Of a stretch of DNA of 64,000 bases, positions 33,259 through 45,641 are shown piece after piece. Numbering within the stretch: position 1 is the stretch's first letter; each line of letters starts with the position of its first letter. Source of the stretch: Fistulifera solaris. Its lineage: Eukaryota > Bacillariophyta > Bacillariophyceae > Naviculales > Stauroneidaceae. Location: NCBI GenBank assembly GCA_030295235.1, contig AP026129.1, forward strand, positions 1,240,001 to 1,304,000, read 5' to 3'. The notes under the pieces were generated by a model. It had not been told where the DNA came from. It was given only the letters and a program-made list of their open reading frames with translations, and ran no database searches. The position numbers and the translations under genes are program-made.

Positions 33259-34883
33259 TGTCTGCTATTCGATTCAAAGACGTAACTCTACAAAAATGAA
33301 GTCAACAAATTTCGCGTTGTTGACTTTGTTTCTTCGCTCTTCGCCCAAACCAAAGGAGGAAGGCTTCAGATCTCGAGATGCAAACTGCAAACTCGTCCGA
33401 ATCGGTGTACTGCGTACTGCCTACTTCTTTGTACCGTTATGTGTTAATACTGAGTTTCCGTAGATTTTACTGGTACTTCCGACAATTGTCTTTTTTTTCT
33501 AGTTTTACATTAAACAGCTAATTCCCGATTCGCCATCCCAACTTCTACTCAATAAAGTGCAATCAGCGTTTCTGAGCTAGTAGTGCCCCTTTATCAATTT
33601 CAATAGCCCGGAGCCCGGACGAAGTAGTGATATATGCCCCATAGACTCACTGAAAGTTGGTTTCCGTTCGTGATTAACGCGATCCACCAAGGCAAGATGT
33701 AAAATAATGTAAAATGCTGCCTTGCGGCGAGCTTCGTTATCTCGCGAAAAAAAGGATTCATTACTAGAGAGGAGTCTGGGAGTGGGCAAGGTTCTAATCC
33801 AACTGGTAGGATTATTTTTTCACCCACCCAGCTGTCAGCAAACGATGGCGATTGTCAATTGGCTGTTTGCAGGCACATTTCATTCGTTTCAGTGGCACTA
33901 AGTACTGAGCTGCTGACTGGGCTCTGGGCTCTGGGCTCTTTGCTTCCGGTTAGCCATCGACATAACTAACAATTAATTTGGGGTTCTGAGCAGTTTTTGA
34001 CAGGGGGTTAAGTTAGGCAGCAATGATCACAATAATGAAAATTGACAGTCGGCTCACTACTCACTATGGACTCTCTACTCTCCATTGTAGATGGGTCTAT
34101 GCGGGGTGCTGCTGGGTGCTGGGTGCTGGATGCTCTTCGGAGGGTCTAGCGTCTCGCATCTGGCATCTACAAGTACAAGGTACGGTACCGGTACCAGTAC
34201 TTGTACTGTAACACCGCCCGTTCTGTTGGAGCCTCCAGAGTTGACTTCTTGGTCGGCAAACACACACCGCCCTCATCAATTTCTAATCAGCTATGGACTG
34301 AATACTCGTGACTGAACCAGCCGATGGCAATGGCATCGAACCAACAACCTTGCACCGATCGATTTGCACCAAGATGAAATTAAATGGATGGTAGGTGTTC
34401 GTAGCTAAAGCAAGAGATCAGGCGCGGATACCAGGATCGGTGCTGTAGGCTTTTGAAAAAAGATGCGGGACGACAAGTAGCTCCACTGGAGATGAAGCGA
34501 TAGATGTTGTCACTAAAGCCGGGGCAATAATTGAAATAATCATCTTACACACGTGTCCAGGCCAACACATGTCGTTCGAATCGCGGTTCGAATTCAATCT
34601 ACCGCAATAGAATATAACACGCCACACGCAATTTATCCGGGAAGCGTAGTATCACCAAGTTCGAAAGCGTAATACCTCGGAATTGGAAGTAATAGGCTTT
34701 GTTGGAGTTGATGAAATGAAATGGGGGCGGGGCAATGCCTGATGCTTCTCTGAGGTGTGCAGAACAAGATAAACGGCTATCGATCGAACGTCAGTGCCAG
34801 TCCGCCTCGTTAACATATTTGAAGAAGACGAATGCTATCTATGCCAGGAAACGGTGACTGAGCACATTCTGCACGATTAGTGT
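33259..34883. other. Long intergenic region
   Basis: About 1.6 kb with no supported gene. Holds GGGCTCT triplicate (33919-33939), GGGTGCTG repeats near 34108-34132, and a GGTACCGGTACC-rich tract near 34180-34205. A 35-codon open stretch at 34773-34880 ends in a Cx2C...H motif (see findings). Confidence 0.55.
33919..33939. repeat. (GGGCTCT)3 tandem repeat
   Basis: Three copies of GGGCTCT in a row in intergenic DNA between the deacetylase-like and CHD genes. Confidence 0.75.
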
Positions 34884-37800
34884 TTACGTATGGCGGAACT
34901 TCTTTTCTGGTGAAGAATATGTGCCATCCGTGGATGGTTTGCGCTTCAGATCCTCCGACGAATCGTTCCGTGACAGGTCAATGATTGTCTGTTCAGAAGG
35001 GGCGGGCTTTGGTTTGAGGAATGTAAGCAATCCTGTTTGGTGAGTTTGCGAGCCTTGCTTTGTGTTGCTTTCGGCTTCTGACTGGCGCTGTAATTGAACT
35101 TGTTCAAGACGTTCAAACGACTGTTTGGTCGCATCTAATACGTGAAGCTCTCTCGCAAGCTGATTTGCCCGGCGCTGGAGAACTGATTTGGACAGCGAAG
35201 ACGATTCTATGCTTTCCTCGTTCTCGAAAAACAACTCCAGAAGTCCTTCCGATAGGCCTATAGTGGGAATCTGCTTCAACAGCACCGCATCATTGATGCC
35301 GAGCCACCAGTTGGGTTTATCGATGAACTTGTCACCATTAGCTAACACTTTGATTGCGGCCTCGTTCAACCGTCGTGTCAAATCCATATCCTCATATCTT
35401 CCTACGAGCGACCGTATACGAGTTATTGATGATATCTGGCAATAAATCGTCTCGCACCCCTTGCGGTCCAGCATCGATGAAATTCGGATTTTTCTTCGCT
35501 CCTGCTCAGGTACGTCAAGTAGAAAATCGACCGCAGAGAAACCGAGAGGTCTCCCTGCATCGTCCAGAAGATCCAAAAAAGTTCCCCATTTGATTGTCTC
35601 CTTGTCAAACCACATGGGAATCTTCGGTCCCAAACCAATGAAAGAATGTGGATGTGAATGATTTGTGAAACTTGAAACAATGAGCTGACGAAGCTTGACA
35701 ACGAGCATCATGACCTTCTTGGCAAACGTGTCGGGCTCGGCAGCATACTCTTGCGCTTGACTTGCAACAGCCTCCATTTCCAGAAAATCTGACTCAATTC
35801 TAAGGAGTTCTGAAATATCTTTAGCTTGTTCTTTCGCCTCTCTTATCTTTCGCTTCAATTCATTCAGTAAGTCACGGCTTGTCTTCATGAGAATGCTACC
35901 AAGATTCTCCCATCCTTGCTCATTTGGGAGTACTTCCGACTTCGTGGAAGAGTTAATGAAATCAGGGATGCCGTGAACACAAAGAATAGACAAGATCAGT
36001 GTTTCAGTTTCGGTCAAACGGAGGAAATTGTTGGAAGTACCGGGCAACCCTGTAAGCGAATTGCTATCTTTGCACAATTTGCGTGCCTTTAGCAAGGCCG
36101 TTTCGCCAGCGGATGAGTTAGCAAGGGCAGACCCGGGTCTTGATACTTTGGAACCATTTTTGTGACAAAAGTAAGCTCCGATACTTTTAATGACGGGAAG
36201 ATTGGATCAGTTGCCTTTTTCGGTTTAACAGGCTCTTCACCAAGCATAACACGACAGACATTCTTGGCCTGATTTGCTCCTCTCGAAAGGCTTCTCTTCA
36301 CTAAATCAATTTGATTCATGATTTTTCTCGAATCGGAACTCGCGTCGCCACCTCTTTCTTTCGATTGTATCTCAAATGCAAACTTTGCTTCGGCGAAAGC
36401 TATCTCGCCAAGACGACGAATCGCTACATTCGTGGCTGGCATTTTTACAAGGCAGCGAAGAACCTCAGCAAGGAACACGTTACAGCGATCGCTCTGATCA
36501 AGAACAACAAAGGAATGGTTCACTTTTCCAACGTTGCTCTCATTTTTTATTGGTACAACTGCAATTCGACTTAAGACAAGTTTCGCTCTCTTCATCAAGT
36601 CTTTCCTGGTCGGCAGTTCAGTAACAGGACCATTTTCTGGTTCAAATTGCGAGAAGTCTACAATCCACGAATCGGAAGCGCCATCGTCCTTCGGTTTTAT
36701 TAGCCCATACGTTCGAGCAACTAAATTTGCGTTGAATCCCTTAAGTTCTCCTGAATGCAAGCCTTCAGCTTCGTTGGTCAGAAAGAGAGCAGCTCTTTTG
36801 CTACTTCAATGAACCTGTAACTTTCGCTTTGCTTTTGATCGCTCGTAGGTGTTTTCGATTCTTCAGCGTTGAAAGGAGAACCCCATCGTATTGAGGGATC
36901 ATTAGAGATCGCCCGACAGCATGATTCGTGTTCGATCCAGCCATGCTTCCAAATGGCGTAAAGAAGAACTGCATCGTGGTGACTATTCCACTGGGGATGT
37001 GGCAACCAAGATTTCTTGTCTATAACAACGATCTTTTGAAGTCGGTTGAAATCAACATTGCCACTCTCCGATATGGACTGGCTTACTACCTTCCAAGCAT
37101 CGTGCAAAGAGTGCAACTCGCGAGTAAGCGTTTCCCGAGCCGCAATTTCTTTACTGACTTTGATGGTTCGGTTCGGTTGTAGACTAGCTGCACTGGTGCA
37201 TAGTGTTCAAGAAACGCGCTAATCGACGCAACACTGACTGTGTCTTCGCTTAGAAGCAAATGTTCGGAACGCGCTTGGTCGCTTGACCGTTTAGATTCCG
37301 CCTTGCTTGACTCTAGTAGGTCAATGTGGGTATTTACCATGCTCAACAATTCGGGATGGATACTTTTGCCGACTGCAAGACATCCTCGACAGACGTGAAC
37401 TAGACAGGACCGTGAGGATGCTGATACCTTTGTTTTGTCTTCTACAATAACCGACTTACCACTGTTCCCGAGTAAACATACCTCGTTTGACCAGCCGAGC
37501 TTCCTTCAGTTTCAACATTCGCAGTCCATCCCCGCGTCTTTAATGAAGGCCATACAGACCTCGCAAATTTAGAATGAATATCATTGATTGTCAGTTCACT
37601 CGGAGGTGGCTTTCTAAGAATACGGCTAAGAGTCTTGCTGTCCCTAGGAGTAGAGGTTGAAGCGTAGTCCACAGCGTCGCGCACAGCTTGCCCAGCCCAT
37701 GACGAAACCGACTTCCAAAGATATTTGAATGCCTTTTCAAGTTCTTCATCGGAAACATTACTTGATTCTTCTTCGAGCAAGTTTGCTTTGCTTGCTAGTA

Positions 37801-40800
37801 CGCCGCCATTTTGCCTGTCTTCTTCGTGCGTCTCAACTGCTTTCTGCTTCAAGATCCGCTCGTCTTTCTTCTTTGCAACCTGAGCTTCTTCTTGTGCAGC
37901 TTCGATCAAACTGGTGAGAACTAACGACCAGCTCATTCGCTTCAGCTGCCGCCAAATGGAAATTGAATTAAGTGTGTAGTGCAAACAAAGTGGATCAGCA
38001 CAGAGATATCCTTACCTCAGTCGAATCGTACTCTTTTGAAAGGTTGAGAAGGCACTCGAAAGCCGCCCAGTCTCTCAAGTTGTACCCGTAGGAGGATAAA
38101 GCTCTAACGAGAAGATCAGCGTCATCCTTACTCCATTGGTTAGATTCTGTACCACCCCACTTCAGACGCTCACCCTCAACTCCGCTGTTTTCCAATTCTG
38201 TGTCACTTTCACCGTCACCGTCGGACTCATTGATGCCCAAAGATAGTTCAAGGCTCTTTTGGTAAGCCGCATCTGAGTAGTTCGATTTGGTTCTTTGTCG
38301 AGGTCCCAAATCGACGTCCATATCAGTATTGCTGGATTCACCAATCATCTTGGCCCAAAAATCAGGATCTTCTATATCGATGTCTTCATTGTTCTGTTTG
38401 TTGGGATCAGGTGACTTAGCCGTGACTGTGAACCGTGCCTTTGAAAAAGTTCCGCCGGCTGCGTTGCTTTGACTACCAGTGTTTTCGTGCACAACCGTGC
38501 GACTTCTACTGTCTAGAATAGCGTCTATGTCTGATTGAATAAAATCGTTTGACTCGGCTTCTGCGGTTCCGGCTTTTTCCTCATTAAAAATGTCGTAAGC
38601 GCCATGACGAAGTAATCTTTCTACCTCTTCCTTTGACAGCGAGCCCTCGCCAGTGGAGTTGCTTTCAAAGCCCTTCAACACAACTTGGTCTAAACCCATC
38701 TTTAGGGAACTCATATGGAACATTTGCATTTCGTAAGTTTTTCGTGTCAGTAATCTGTAGTTTTGAATGTTAGAACAGAAGTGCTAAGTTTCGTGTAACC
38801 AACGACAAAAATTCGCACCTGTAGACTTTGACCGCTTTTGTTTGCCCGATCCGATGACACCTCGCTTGCGCTTGAAGATCGTTCTGTAAGGAACAAGAGA
38901 CAAATTGAGTTCCGGATATGGATATCTTGGGATCACGACAGGAAAAGAGACACTCGTAACGTACTTGTGGGTTAAAGTCGCTATCAAAGATAATCACCGT
39001 GTCGGCAGCAGTGGGATTAATACCGACCCCGCCTGCGCGAGTGGAAAGCATCATAATGAAAGGGAGTTCTTTGCCGTCAGAAGGCGCAGCTTGAAAACGA
39101 TCGATGGCTTGCTGCCTTCGATTGCCAGTTATGGAACCGTCAATACGCTCATATTTCATGCTGCGTACATTCAAGTAGTCCTCCAGGATGTCAAGCATTA
39201 TCTTGAACTGGGAAAATATAAGAACCCGATGGCCTTCTTCTTTCAGACGCGGTAGGAGTTTGTCAAGCAGGACAAGTTTCCCAGACGCTTTGACCAAGTA
39301 TTCAACTTCTGATAGTTCACGGTTTTCTCTGCGAAATTCTTCCTCCACACCATTCAGCAGAAATAGATGATTGCAGCATTTGCGTAACTCCATAGCTAGA
39401 TTGTTGAGACCGGGACCATCAAGAGCCTTCTTTTTGTTCTTATGCAAAAACTTAAGATTCTTTTTCGAAGAGAGCTCTGTACCATTGCTTCTGGTCCAGC
39501 GTAAGTTCTACTTCAATAAGCGTTTCACTTTTCTGAGGCACGCTCTTTTCCACATCTTCTTTCAGTCGGCGTAGTATGTATGGTCGTATTGTCTCATGAA
39601 GCGCATCCACGCTATCCTTGCTCTTCATGTCCCCGTAAGCTTTCATGAATGCATCCTGATCGTCAAACGCATCCGAGTCAAGAATGCTAAGAAGAGACCA
39701 AAACTCTTCAACAGAGTTTTGAATGGGCGTTCCGGTAAGTAGAAGTTTACTTGCGAACTCAAATCGCTCGTCGCGAAGGTTCACTGCAAGCTTAGAGGAT
39801 CGGTTTTTGAGTCGGTGCGCCTCGTCGACGACAACCAACTCCCACTCGATCGCTGTTAACTCTGCATAATCATCAGCAACGATCATCTCGGGAGTCGTGA
39901 TGACGACATCTACCATCCACGGACTTTCGACCTTATTTGGCTTGCGCGGGCCACACTTTCGTAGAAAGAGCTGGTTGAAGGCCACTCCAGCCTGCGGTCT
40001 GTCACTGTCGTATGCCATTTCAAATTGCCTGATCAAGTCGCGATCCGTCGCAGATCCATGATAGATTATTGTGTTGAGATCTGTCCAAGACTGGAATTCT
40101 CGGTACCAGTGGGAAATGGTTGACAACGGAACAACGACGAGCACAGGACCAATAACACAAAGCTTTGTCTTCAAAATATTTACAAACGCAGCAGTCTTTC
40201 GCGAGAAAATCCGACGAAAAGTAAGATGAGTGAAAAGCCACCATCAACTTCATCAAAAGAAACGGTGGACGTACCTGAAGGGTCTATTGACGCAGACAAA
40301 GAAAAAAAGAAGGATTATGAGGCATAGACGAGATTCGTGTCAACAAACAACCCATAAGAAGACAAGAACGTACCTTTCCAAGACCCATTTCGTCCGCCAA
40401 GATAGAGCAACGATGGTCTAAATAGTTCACTAACATCCAAGCGATGCCCTCCGCCTGATAATCTCTCAGTTGTCCGCCATTTTTATACACCACAGACTGT
40501 AGCTCTTTTTGGTATTTTTCGATTTCAGCAGCTCTTTCTTCTTCGTCCTCGATGCCGAAAACATCATTCTCCAAGCGCCGGCGTTCTAACTGACCTTCTC
40601 TAAGAACCAGCTCCATTTCCTTCCTGGAAGGCTTATGACTTCGTCGGAGGAAAGCCTTGACGTGATCTTTGTATTCGACCTCGCACAATATCAAGTCACG
40701 CTCAAATTCGTACGTCGCATCCGTATACGGCATATTCTTCCATTTGATCAAAAACTGCCGCCCCGTCCCGTTTTCAAAACTTGGGTCACTCTTATCGAAC

Positions 40801-41704
40801 ACCATTCCGAACGAGTTTGCGTCGTATTCGTCTTCCTTTTCCAATGTCATAAGTTCGTGCTCGAATTTGTCGGGAGGCGATACACCCAGAATGCGGTCGA
40901 TTTCGGTAAAGGCGGGGTCAAAGTAATCACCATCATTGCGCTCATCGGCAGTAAACAGCAACCCGTGGTGGCTTTTGCGAAAAAATGTCGTCAAGTATGT
41001 TTTCGCTCCCTCGACCTGATCCACCATATCCGCTTGCGTCTCCCACGATACATGCAGGTACGAAAGATCGGCCCATTTGACCAGAAACCGTTCCTCGTAA
41101 ATGTCGTCATCTTTTCCTTCCGATGACTGAAACCAACGACTGCCGTAATCAATCTCGGACGTGTTGATGTTTCGACAGATTTCATTCCATCGACCCCTTG
41201 GCTCGGAACGCGAAGCGAGAATGCGTTGAATTTTAAGAGGCTCGTCGTCCTCGTCATCCTCCTCGGAGGACGCGTTCGAGGCTTGCTCATCCGAACTTTC
41301 ATTTCCATCGTCACTGTGCGGCTCCGTCGGAGGTAAACTTCGTCGACGTTGCACATGACGACGTGCCGGAGACTTGACCGGACTAGCGTTCATGGGCCGA
41401 GGGGGTCGCGCTAACGAGTCCATCGGTTCGGCGAGACTGCTGGAGAACTTGGTCGAACGGGAGGAAACGCGGCGATTGGTCTTCGATCGTACCGGAAGTT
41501 CTTCCTCCTCCGAGTCCGAGTCGTTGGAGGACGCCATATCAATGACTCCATCATTTTCACTCAAACTGTACGAAGGAGCAGCCTTTCGTCGTGTGCGGCG
41601 ATTCTGATGAAAGATTATTAGCGCGATTGTTATCGTCAATCAGAGGCATCACGTAAAGTCTGTAATCTCACCTGGCCATCATCGCCCCCGTCGTCTGATG
41701 CCAT
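34884..41704 (-). CDS. CHD-family chromatin remodeller, CHD6-9-like (6 exons)
   Basis: About 2,120 residues. Exons (minus): 41704-41672, 41603-40374, 40195-38965, 38883-38819, 38754-38016, 37945-34884. Two chromodomains ([18 protein letters not shown] near residue 180; [19 protein letters not shown] near 292), SNF2 ATPase with ADEMGLGK (Walker A, split by intron after K) and [10 protein letters not shown], helicase C with [14 protein letters not shown] and the arginine-finger [14 protein letters not shown]. After this come GAYDIFNEE...QSDIDAIL and a SANT-side [18 protein letters not shown], as in CHD6-9/Kismet. It slides nucleosomes using ATP in the nucleus. One more base is needed at T5 39461-39465, C3 37466-37468, 37163-37180, 36780-36793 and G3 36135-36137 for one reading. 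The splice sites and domains are otherwise sound. Confidence 0.93.
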
Positions 41705-42502
41705 CGTCGCGTCGCTACTTTGTCACTTGACGATTAATTGATTCGATCTAGGAATAGACTTAATATCGATGTAACTTTCGTTTGTAACACTCTTGTCGGT
41801 CCAAAGTGAGTTACGTAACAACAACAACGATGGTTCGGTGCAGCGGCGCAGCTTTCGGCCAATGCAGGTATGACCGCGGTGACCGGCGGCGGGGTATGCT
41901 GGCGTATAAGACGTTGAATACTTATTGAATATATTTCCGCTGACACGCCTGTCAAGTTGAAACGCGCTCCCAATCGAAAAGGACGCCTGTGGGTGGAAAT
42001 TGAAAAAAGTACTCTTTGCCTTTCTTGGTATCCAACCAGTATTGTTCCATTATGAAAAATAAAGTGCTTTGGATACCCACTTGGCGCGCCCGGCGGAAAT
42101 ACTGTGTTTTTAAATCGGGGTACCGGTACCGGTCAATCTGTCCTGTGTTCTTATTTGTAGAAGGGTCGTACACAATGAAACGGTTCGCGTTTCGCGTTCC
42201 TACCCATAACGCTAACTAGATTATGAGAACAATTCCGTTCGACTATTGTATGGTATACGGAGTAGAATGTTGGAGGATAATGTTGCACACGAAGCTACAA
42301 AAGCCCCCTCGCTCGTCGCGCACAGTGCATTGACTTCGTTCGTTTCTCCGCCAAGGTATTTTCACTTAGATTAACAACATAACGTCTTGATCGTTTTACA
42401 AGAGAGCTGAGAACCGACAGAAGCTGCGAATTTGAGTTGGTATTGCAGTCGAATAGGTTTCATAAAAGTCGGATTCGAAAGAAACAGATACAACGCGGAA
42501 GG
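41705..42502. other. Divergent upstream region of CHD and DUF6824 genes
   Basis: About 800 bp. Contains one TACGGAGTA (42256-42264) and a GGTACCGGTACCGG tract (42119-42133). Both genes' promoters should lie here. No further ORF is convincing. Confidence 0.5.
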
Positions 42503-43867
42503 ATGGCGGGTCTGAACGAGGGCCGCTACGTAACAGAGCTGAGACCGTGTGACGTTCTGTTCGGGCGAGGCTCGGGTCCGAACGATCATGAAGGCAACAT
42601 TCGATTTCGCCAACTCGTAGCGGAGCGCAAAAGTGAGTACATGGCCACGAGCCACCGTATCACCAAGGCCACGATCGCCAAGGAAATTGTAGATCAAGTG
42701 TTTGCGGCCAATGGGAGGTTCATGAAAAAATTAGAACCGAGCGAGTTAAAAGAAATGGGTCTCCCGGAAGAGAGTGACGTGTGGGAAATTGCAGGAGATG
42801 ATACGATCATGGAAAAGGCCAAGCAAGCACTGCGACAGAACAATCAAAAAGGCAAAGATCACAGCATTTCACCACTGCGTTCCGGACCGAGGAGTGTTTC
42901 TCCGCAGAGCGGTACATCACCGCAGCGGAGTCATTCTCCCATGGCACCGAATCGAGTCAATACAGCTTATCCTTCCAACGTCCGTCAGTCCAGTCTCAAT
43001 CTTGACGAGATTGAGCCGATCCCTCTCATCCCACAACCCGGTCCGCAACTAGTGCAGTCGAGGCTCAACACGCCGCCATCATGGGAAAAGCAACGAGGAT
43101 ATGTCACAGCCGAGCCACGAAATACGCCGGTCAATGTGTCACAGCCATTGTACGAAAATAATCTTCCCGAGAACGAGATGCCTCGCCGCAATGCGATACC
43201 GGAAGGTGGAAAACGCGGTAGCATAACCATGCAAGAACTTTCGAAATTTCATGAACGTCGACACGCCATTGAAGTACAAGAGATGACGGATTCGTTCAAA
43301 AGCATGAAGACATCGGAGAAGAATTTGGGGATGTTAAGTTCTACGGATACCATGGGAACCATTGAACCTATCGGCGGCGTGGGTGATATGAGTATCGGGA
43401 CGATGGAGAGCTCTACTTTTTCATTCTTTCGTGGAAATGACAGTGTCATAGACGATGCGGAATTGGATGAAAAAATTGCTCAGATCGAAGCTCAAGTGGG
43501 ACAGTATCGGAAACGATCCGGAAAAACGGGATCCAGTTTCGCCTCCACGGCGTCATCACTGCAGAATATGAGCATCGGCAGCCTGGGGACCGACTTTGGA
43601 TCTGATTTTCGACGGTTATCCGCGCTGAGTACGGGAAGCAACAATTCCGTTCTCTTCTCCGGCAAGGATTTGGATTTCCTTTCACCATCCGGCGGATATC
43701 AGCCGGGAACAGTACCCGAATTGGGTGAGAGTGCCGAAGATTTTGATGACTATGAAATAGGTTCATCCTCACTGTCTCATTTAAAGTCGGCTCTGTCGCT
43801 CGACACGAATGGAGCATCGGAATCGATTCCCCCGACGGAGGATGACGGTTATGCCTACGGGAAATGA
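42503..43867 (+). CDS. DUF6824-domain protein
   Basis: Single exon, 454 residues from ATG 42503 (the frame is open slightly upstream without ATG). Residues about 8-95 match DUF6824, a domain expanded in diatoms: DVLFGRGSGPNDHEGNIRFRQLV, TKATIAKEIVDQVFAANGRFMKK, and the following acidic EESDVWEIAGDDTIMEKAKQALR. Biochemical function is unknown; many members have disordered, Ser-rich tails, as here (SPxxS repeats, SLxxMSIGSLG). The MSIGTM / MSIGSL motifs occur twice. A DNA-binding or regulatory role has been suspected for such small basic domains, but I cannot support it. The frame is whole. Its upstream region is shared with the CHD gene. Confidence 0.85.
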   Translation: MAGLNEGRYVTELRPCDVLFGRGSGPNDHEGNIRFRQLVAERKSEYMATSHRITKATIAKEIVDQVFAANGRFMKKLEPSELKEMGLPEESDVWEIAGDDTIMEKAKQALRQNNQKGKDHSISPLRSGPRSVSPQSGTSPQRSHSPMAPNRVNTAYPSNVRQSSLNLDEIEPIPLIPQPGPQLVQSRLNTPPSWEKQRGYVTAEPRNTPVNVSQPLYENNLPENEMPRRNAIPEGGKRGSITMQELSKFHERRHAIEVQEMTDSFKSMKTSEKNLGMLSSTDTMGTIEPIGGVGDMSIGTMESSTFSFFRGNDSVIDDAELDEKIAQIEAQVGQYRKRSGKTGSSFASTASSLQNMSIGSLGTDFGSDFRRLSALSTGSNNSVLFSGKDLDFLSPSGGYQPGTVPELGESAEDFDDYEIGSSSLSHLKSALSLDTNGASESIPPTEDDGYAYGK

Positions 43868-44299
43868 TTACGTTTGCTTGGATACGTACATACGTAGTGT
43901 ATAGTTCTATTCTAGTATTTAGTTTGTGATTCTGTTGCTCTCAAAAAATTATAGTTAGTGGGGGTCTTAGGAATTATCTTTACAATCGTGAATTCATCAC
44001 ACGGATGGCATCATCATCATCATCATCATCAATCGTGACTGCATCGATCCGTGTATCGTGGCTCTCACATAAAGTGTTGCACCGGTACTCAACGAGACTC
44101 TTAGCACTATTCGTAAAGCGTCATTTTTCGCAGAGGTTCTTCGCGACGCGGAATGACGCACAGCGACAGCGACGAAGGCAACTCTTGGCACTGCACCGAC
44201 ACCTTCGTTGCAAATCATCTTTACTTTATGCGCGGTTTGACAATTCAGATTTACAAACACACTCGTTTCCTCATTCTCCCTATCATTTAGTAATTTGAA
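43868..44299. other. Intergenic
   Basis: About 430 bp between same-strand genes. Includes a short ATC microsatellite near 44009-44029. A 97-codon ORF crossing it has no family signal. Confidence 0.5.
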
Positions 44300-45155
44300 A
44301 TGCGGTCGCTTGGTGACGCAACAAAAAGCGCGCCCGAGGCAGCGCATGACACGGTTGCGGGAACAACGCCGGACGAATTACCCTGGGACAGCAGCCACCG
44401 GGAAGACGCCTTCCAGCAAACAATTCTCTTTTTTCAAAACGAAATCGAAGAGCTGGTGACGATGGGTGTCGAGGCCTTTCATCATTCCGAAAAGGCAGCC
44501 CGCGAACTCCAAGCCCTTCGTGAAGAATTGAAAAGCAAACAAGACGAGCTCGAGCGTGTGCGTGGAGCGGAAGAGAAAAAGTCGAACGACCGTGGCGGTA
44601 CGTAATTGCATGCAAGTGTGCGTTTGGTGATGAAATAAGAACTGACGATCGATTCTTGTTGATTCGCTTAAATTTCCACAGAATCTCCTGAACGCCCTCG
44701 AAGTCTCCCGCGTCCAAGCCGGCGAAGAAGCCCGATCCGCCGTGGCGGAAGCCCAATTGCGCGCCGATGTGAGTGTCTACAAGCGACAGCGCGACGAAGC
44801 CCACCAGACCGCGGCCGAATCGTCCCGTAAAGTCACCTTGTTGTCGGACGAATTGCACCAAACCAAGACCCAACTCGCCCGCGTCACGCAAGAGAAAATG
44901 AAACTCGATCGGGATCAGCGTGTCGCTCTGTCGATTGCCAAGAGTCTCGACAGTCAGAACGCCGACGTGGATTATTACAAACGGAAGGTGACAGAATTGT
45001 CAGGTAATTTGCAGTCCATGTACACGACAATGGCAGAGAAAGATCGTCAGATGGAGAATTTGCACAGTCAGTTGGAGCGTCAAATGAATCAGAATTCGTT
45101 GGCGCAATGGCGGAACGGAGAATTTGAAAGCTCGCGCAAACGCATGTTTCCGTGA
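44300..45155 (+). CDS. Coiled-coil protein of unknown function (2 exons)
   Basis: Exons 44300-44597 and 44682-45155, 84-bp intron with GTACG/CAG ends, about 256 residues. The frames join only if A5 at 44576-44580 is A4, giving EEKSRTTVANLLNALEV. Then a long heptad coiled coil (EARSAVAEAQLRADVSVYKRQRDE ... KVTELSGNLQSMYTTMAEKDRQMENLHSQLE) runs to the C-terminus, ending SSRKRMFP. I do not recognise a family. It may be a structural or scaffold protein. The first exon is acidic and helical. Confidence 0.62.
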
Positions 45156-45641
45156 ATATGCCCGAGCATGTTTGATATCGTCTGCAATCGGTGCTGTGGA
45201 CTGTTTCTGTTTTGCATTCCTATTTTGGTAGCCTAGAAAGTGTCTCTCTAGTTTGTAATCAAGAATGAGAAACGACGTCATTCATTTATAAGTGATTATT
45301 GATAATTTTGGAATATGTTCTTTACTTATGAATGAAATTCGATGAAACTATAGCAAAATAACAACTAAAACACATATACTGACATTTACTCCTAATTTCC
45401 TCAAGGCAGAAATGCAAATTTGACGTTCGTTTGCATTTTCTTTGGCTTCTGGTCCTCAGAAGCTCCGTTTCCTGAAACACTGTACCACAGTTAGTAGTAA
45501 AGTGACAAACCTGCACCGGATTCCCATTGCGGTGGATTGCGCTGTGGCGCGCCATCTCTCGCAAAATATTGCGTGAGGGACGGACTATGGACGGACGGTC
45601 ATTTGTGCGTGACGACTTCGGCGTTTTCACAACGGTTGACC
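45156..45641. other. Intergenic upstream of the NBAS-like gene
   Basis: About 490 bp. A minus-strand open frame (45322-45690) runs over it and over the NBAS start; it has no family signal. Confidence 0.5.

Noticed and set aside
34320-34350. tRNA-like T-arm sequence (GGTTCGATGCC on the minus strand)
   Set aside because: No matching acceptor stem or anticodon arm could be found around it.
37443-37475. A 32-bp intron in the CHD gene
   Set aside because: GT and AG exist, but reading straight through with one base more at 37466-37468 gives a natural protein ([17 protein letters not shown]), and 32 bp is too short for a spliceosomal intron.
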